Of a stretch of DNA of 64,000 nt, positions 62,001-64,000 are shown piece after piece. A program made the translations under genes and the position numbers. Position 1 is the first letter of the stretch, and each line of letters opens with the position of its first letter. The DNA lies in NCBI GenBank assembly GCA_036785705.1, contig JAWUZG010000056.1, forward strand, positions 9,673,001 to 9,737,000, given 5' to 3'. This DNA comes from Acanthornis magna. Lineage: Eukaryota > Chordata > Aves > Passeriformes > Acanthizidae. The notes under the pieces were generated by a model. It worked only from the letters and a program-made list of their open reading frames with translations, was not told the DNA's origin and searched no databases.

Positions 62001-63246
62001 TGCAGATGGCACAGCAACTCCGAATGGAAGATTTCAGGGGCTTGACATGATCTATATTTGAATTTATTTTAATGCTGAGTCTTAACTATAAAAGTGTTAC
62101 ATAATGCTGCAGACTTAAACTACTCATTCCCCAAAGCTTCGAGCTGCAGCACAGAGCACAAGATTAGAGGGTGAATGGGAGGAAGGCTTTGAAACTCCCT
62201 GTGTGCCACTTGCCTGCCTGTGGAGGTGTCTTCAGCAAGAGGAACGAGCTAACATTATGGTTTAAAACAGGTTAAGCTATTGAAATGTCAATAAAGAGAG
62301 ATGCTGTGCTTCAAACATAATATATGCAGCCTTGGAATTGCTCACTCTCTGCTGCTTACAGGGAAGCTTTGTTTTTTAAATACCTTTTTAAGAGTAGCTT
62401 GATCTTGTTAGATTTTTTTCTTTCCATTCACAGACACATTCACATGCAAGAGGCAGACAAGGCAAGATCCCACTAGAGAATTATTCTATTTTAATGTTGT
62501 AACTTTGCATATTGCAACGCCTGTATTTTCACTACAGCTGCAAATTACTCTTCTCAGCATTTTCAAATTATTTATCAAAGCAAATAGCAAAAAATGTGAT
62601 TTCAAGGGGCTCTGTCCACAATTTAGAAATATCCCCTAAGACTTCCAAGCAGTCTGGTGAAATTATATATCTCACTTCAACTTTTTATGGTTGAGTTCAT
62701 TCCCTTTCATAATTTTAAATATCCATATCTATTTTCATCAAAGTAAGTGTAGCAAACTCAAAGAGGAAGAAAGATTGGCTTCACATGTTATCAGCAGCAA
62801 TTGCTCCCCTATGGCTTTAATGTTATTTCCGTAGTTCTAAAACTTCACGAAAGAAGACGGTTATAATAGTTGGCATCAGCAGAATAAAAGAGAGCTTACT
62901 TCTTCACAAACTAGATCAGGAATAAATGAAATGGTAAATATCTCTCACCTGGATACCAAGAGGTACTTGCTAAAATTTGGTCATCATCCATTCTGCTGCA
63001 CCATTTTAAATAAATTACACTTTGAATAATTTCTGTGAGTATCACCATCCATCAGATAATTACAGCACACTATCCCAACGCAATTTAGGTACCATAGGAA
63101 CTTCACCTTTGGGCTAGAGCAATTTTTAATTTATCATTCTCAGATTTGAGATGTGCCTCAGCAGGGCCACCATGTGATGCCTTCTCGTCGTCTGTGCCAT
63201 TCACACTTGAGGCTCGAGTGGAAGATGGTGTTTCACGTCCAGACTC
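55884..63246 (-). CDS. HOMER2: Homer scaffold protein 2, C-terminal part
   Basis: Five exons join in phase to 225 residues plus a stop, equal in length to human HOMER2 from residue 130 to the end. This part is the serine/threonine-rich hinge ([10 protein letters not shown]) followed by the long coiled coil that tetramerises Homer. The EVH1 domain, which binds PPxxF motifs in metabotropic glutamate receptors, IP3 receptors and Shank, is encoded to the right of the window. The protein ends GLSKLGVDN, the family C-terminus (human GLSKLGTDN). All five acceptors and the four donors are canonical. The gene is convergent with WHAMM, as in human. Confidence 0.97.
57133..57213 (-). CDS. HOMER2: HOMER2 coiled-coil exon, fourth in window
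   Basis: It encodes 27 residues, [19 protein letters not shown] then ESVSEQLQ; human has [21 protein letters not shown]. Phase 0 at both ends, donor GTACAG. Confidence 0.96.
57609..57625. repeat. Poly-A run in HOMER2 intron
   Basis: Seventeen consecutive A residues in the intron between the fourth and third HOMER2 exons of the window; a simple repeat with no element around it that I recognise. Confidence 0.9.
59199..59309 (-). CDS. HOMER2: HOMER2 coiled-coil exon, third in window
   Basis: It encodes 37 residues, [20 protein letters not shown] then [17 protein letters not shown]. Acceptor CTCTTAAAG, donor GTGAGT after the leucine codon at 59199, phase 0 at both ends. Confidence 0.96.
61468..61624 (-). 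CDS. HOMER2: HOMER2 coiled-coil exon, second in window
   Basis: It encodes about 52 residues, [20 protein letters not shown] then [20 protein letters not shown] and [12 protein letters not shown], very close to human. Acceptor TTTTTCTCAG before 61624, donor GTAGCA. Confidence 0.97.
63107..63246 (-). CDS. HOMER2: HOMER2 hinge and first coiled-coil exon in window
   Basis: It encodes about 47 residues from [20 protein letters not shown] to [14 protein letters not shown]. Acceptor GTGCTGCAG before 63246, donor GTGAAG after 63107; it ends with two bases of a serine codon completed by the next exon. Confidence 0.97.
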
Positions 63247-63389
63247 CTGCAGCACAACACACAAACCAACACTGGGTGTCTCCTGCATCTCCTGCAAGAC
63301 CACAACACCAATTTCTTTGTAATCTTGATCCCACACCACTTGGCTGAGACCTCGGCTCTCCTGGCAGAACAGTGGTAACACACACATAC

Positions 63390-63416
63390 CCTTTTCATCT
63401 TGGCTGCAAAGCTGGT
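63390..63416 (-). other. HOMER2: Candidate 27-nt microexon of HOMER2
   Basis: Between TTTTCAAACAG and GTATGT lies a 27-base segment that, if phase 0, would add TSFAAKMKR just before ESGRE. Human HOMER2 as I recall it has no insert at this point, so this may be chance. It is kept as a candidate alternative exon only. Confidence 0.15.
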
Positions 63417-64000
63417 CTGTTTGAAAAGAATGAAAAAATTATAATGATACACAAATGGAAGTTTAAAGTGCTCAAAACTTTTTAAAAGTTTTTTTCCCCC
63501 TGATAAGGCTTGTGTTTTCTAAAGGTTGTTTGTTTTTTTAGAGATAATGAAACAATACAGTACACCTAGGAGCACACAGAGTACAAACAAACAAACAAAA
63601 ATAATACTGCTCCTTCAAAGAGATATTATTCACACACTGCTTGGAGCTGACCACAAACAGAGAACAAACAAAGTGAACTACAAAGACCATGACCAAAATC
63701 TTTACAAAATGAGTATCCACAGTCAGCCACTCAGATGGATATTGGTGGGCCCCCAAAAGGGGGTGGCTGCAAGAATAAAACCATTCAGCAGCTTTTTCTG
63801 ATCACTCCTCTGAATTCCTCTCTGATCAAAATCTATCTTTCCCCCAAACATCAGCCCAGGCCAGGAACACCTGCTGAACAGGGTTCACTCTTACCTAAAG
63901 CAATGCACAAGAAAATACAGCTGACCATGTAGAGAGCCTGGGAGAACACCCCATTTCCTCAGTTTGTAGGAAAACCAGCCCTCAAGGTGTGCTGCCTAGG

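Noticed and set aside
1..64000. CRISPR arrays, tRNA or rRNA genes, operons, integrated viral genes
   Set aside because: None seen. The repeats present are CR1 fragments, simple runs and one local repeat pair, and all recognised genes are spliced vertebrate genes.

Overview
The window is vertebrate nuclear DNA, almost certainly from a bird. It holds intron-containing genes in AT-leaning sequence, two GC-rich CpG-island promoters, and two copies of the 3' end of a CR1 LINE, the dominant retroelement of avian genomes. The gene order matches human 15q25.2: SNHG21/SCARNA15, FSD2, WHAMM, HOMER2, with the same relative orientations. I assigned genes by comparing exon translations with vertebrate family members from memory; no database search was run.

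Layout. 1-4.4 kb: no gene recognised. 4.4-8.8 kb: a CpG island (about 5.18-5.65 kb) that looks like the promoter of a plus-strand non-coding host gene equivalent to SNHG21. An H/ACA scaRNA equivalent to SCARNA15 lies in its intron at 6272-6407, and a terminal exon starts at 7624. 9.4-22.8 kb, minus strand: the complete coding part of FSD2 (12 coding exons, 791 codons), a muscle protein with a B-box-like motif, coiled coil, two FN3 domains and a SPRY domain. 27.2-41.1 kb, plus strand: all 10 coding exons of WHAMM (792 codons), an Arp2/3 activator, starting in a second CpG island. 41-54 kb: a gene desert with one CR1 and an AT-rich block. 55.9-63.2 kb, minus strand: the last five coding exons of HOMER2. 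They encode 225 residues, the same length as the human segment from residue 130 to the C-terminus. The EVH1 exons lie beyond the right edge.

The genes do not form a pathway. FSD2 and WHAMM are divergent (4.4 kb between start codons), SNHG21 and FSD2 converge, and WHAMM and HOMER2 converge. The strongest points for a second look are: the scaRNA, whose two pockets can both pair with the U2 snRNA branch-site region; a GC-AG intron in WHAMM; a 23-nt microexon in FSD2; a pair of related repeats of about 140 bp flanking an FSD2 SPRY exon; and cryptic or candidate small exons in WHAMM and HOMER2. I found no clearly new biological system, and no CRISPR array, operon or viral gene.
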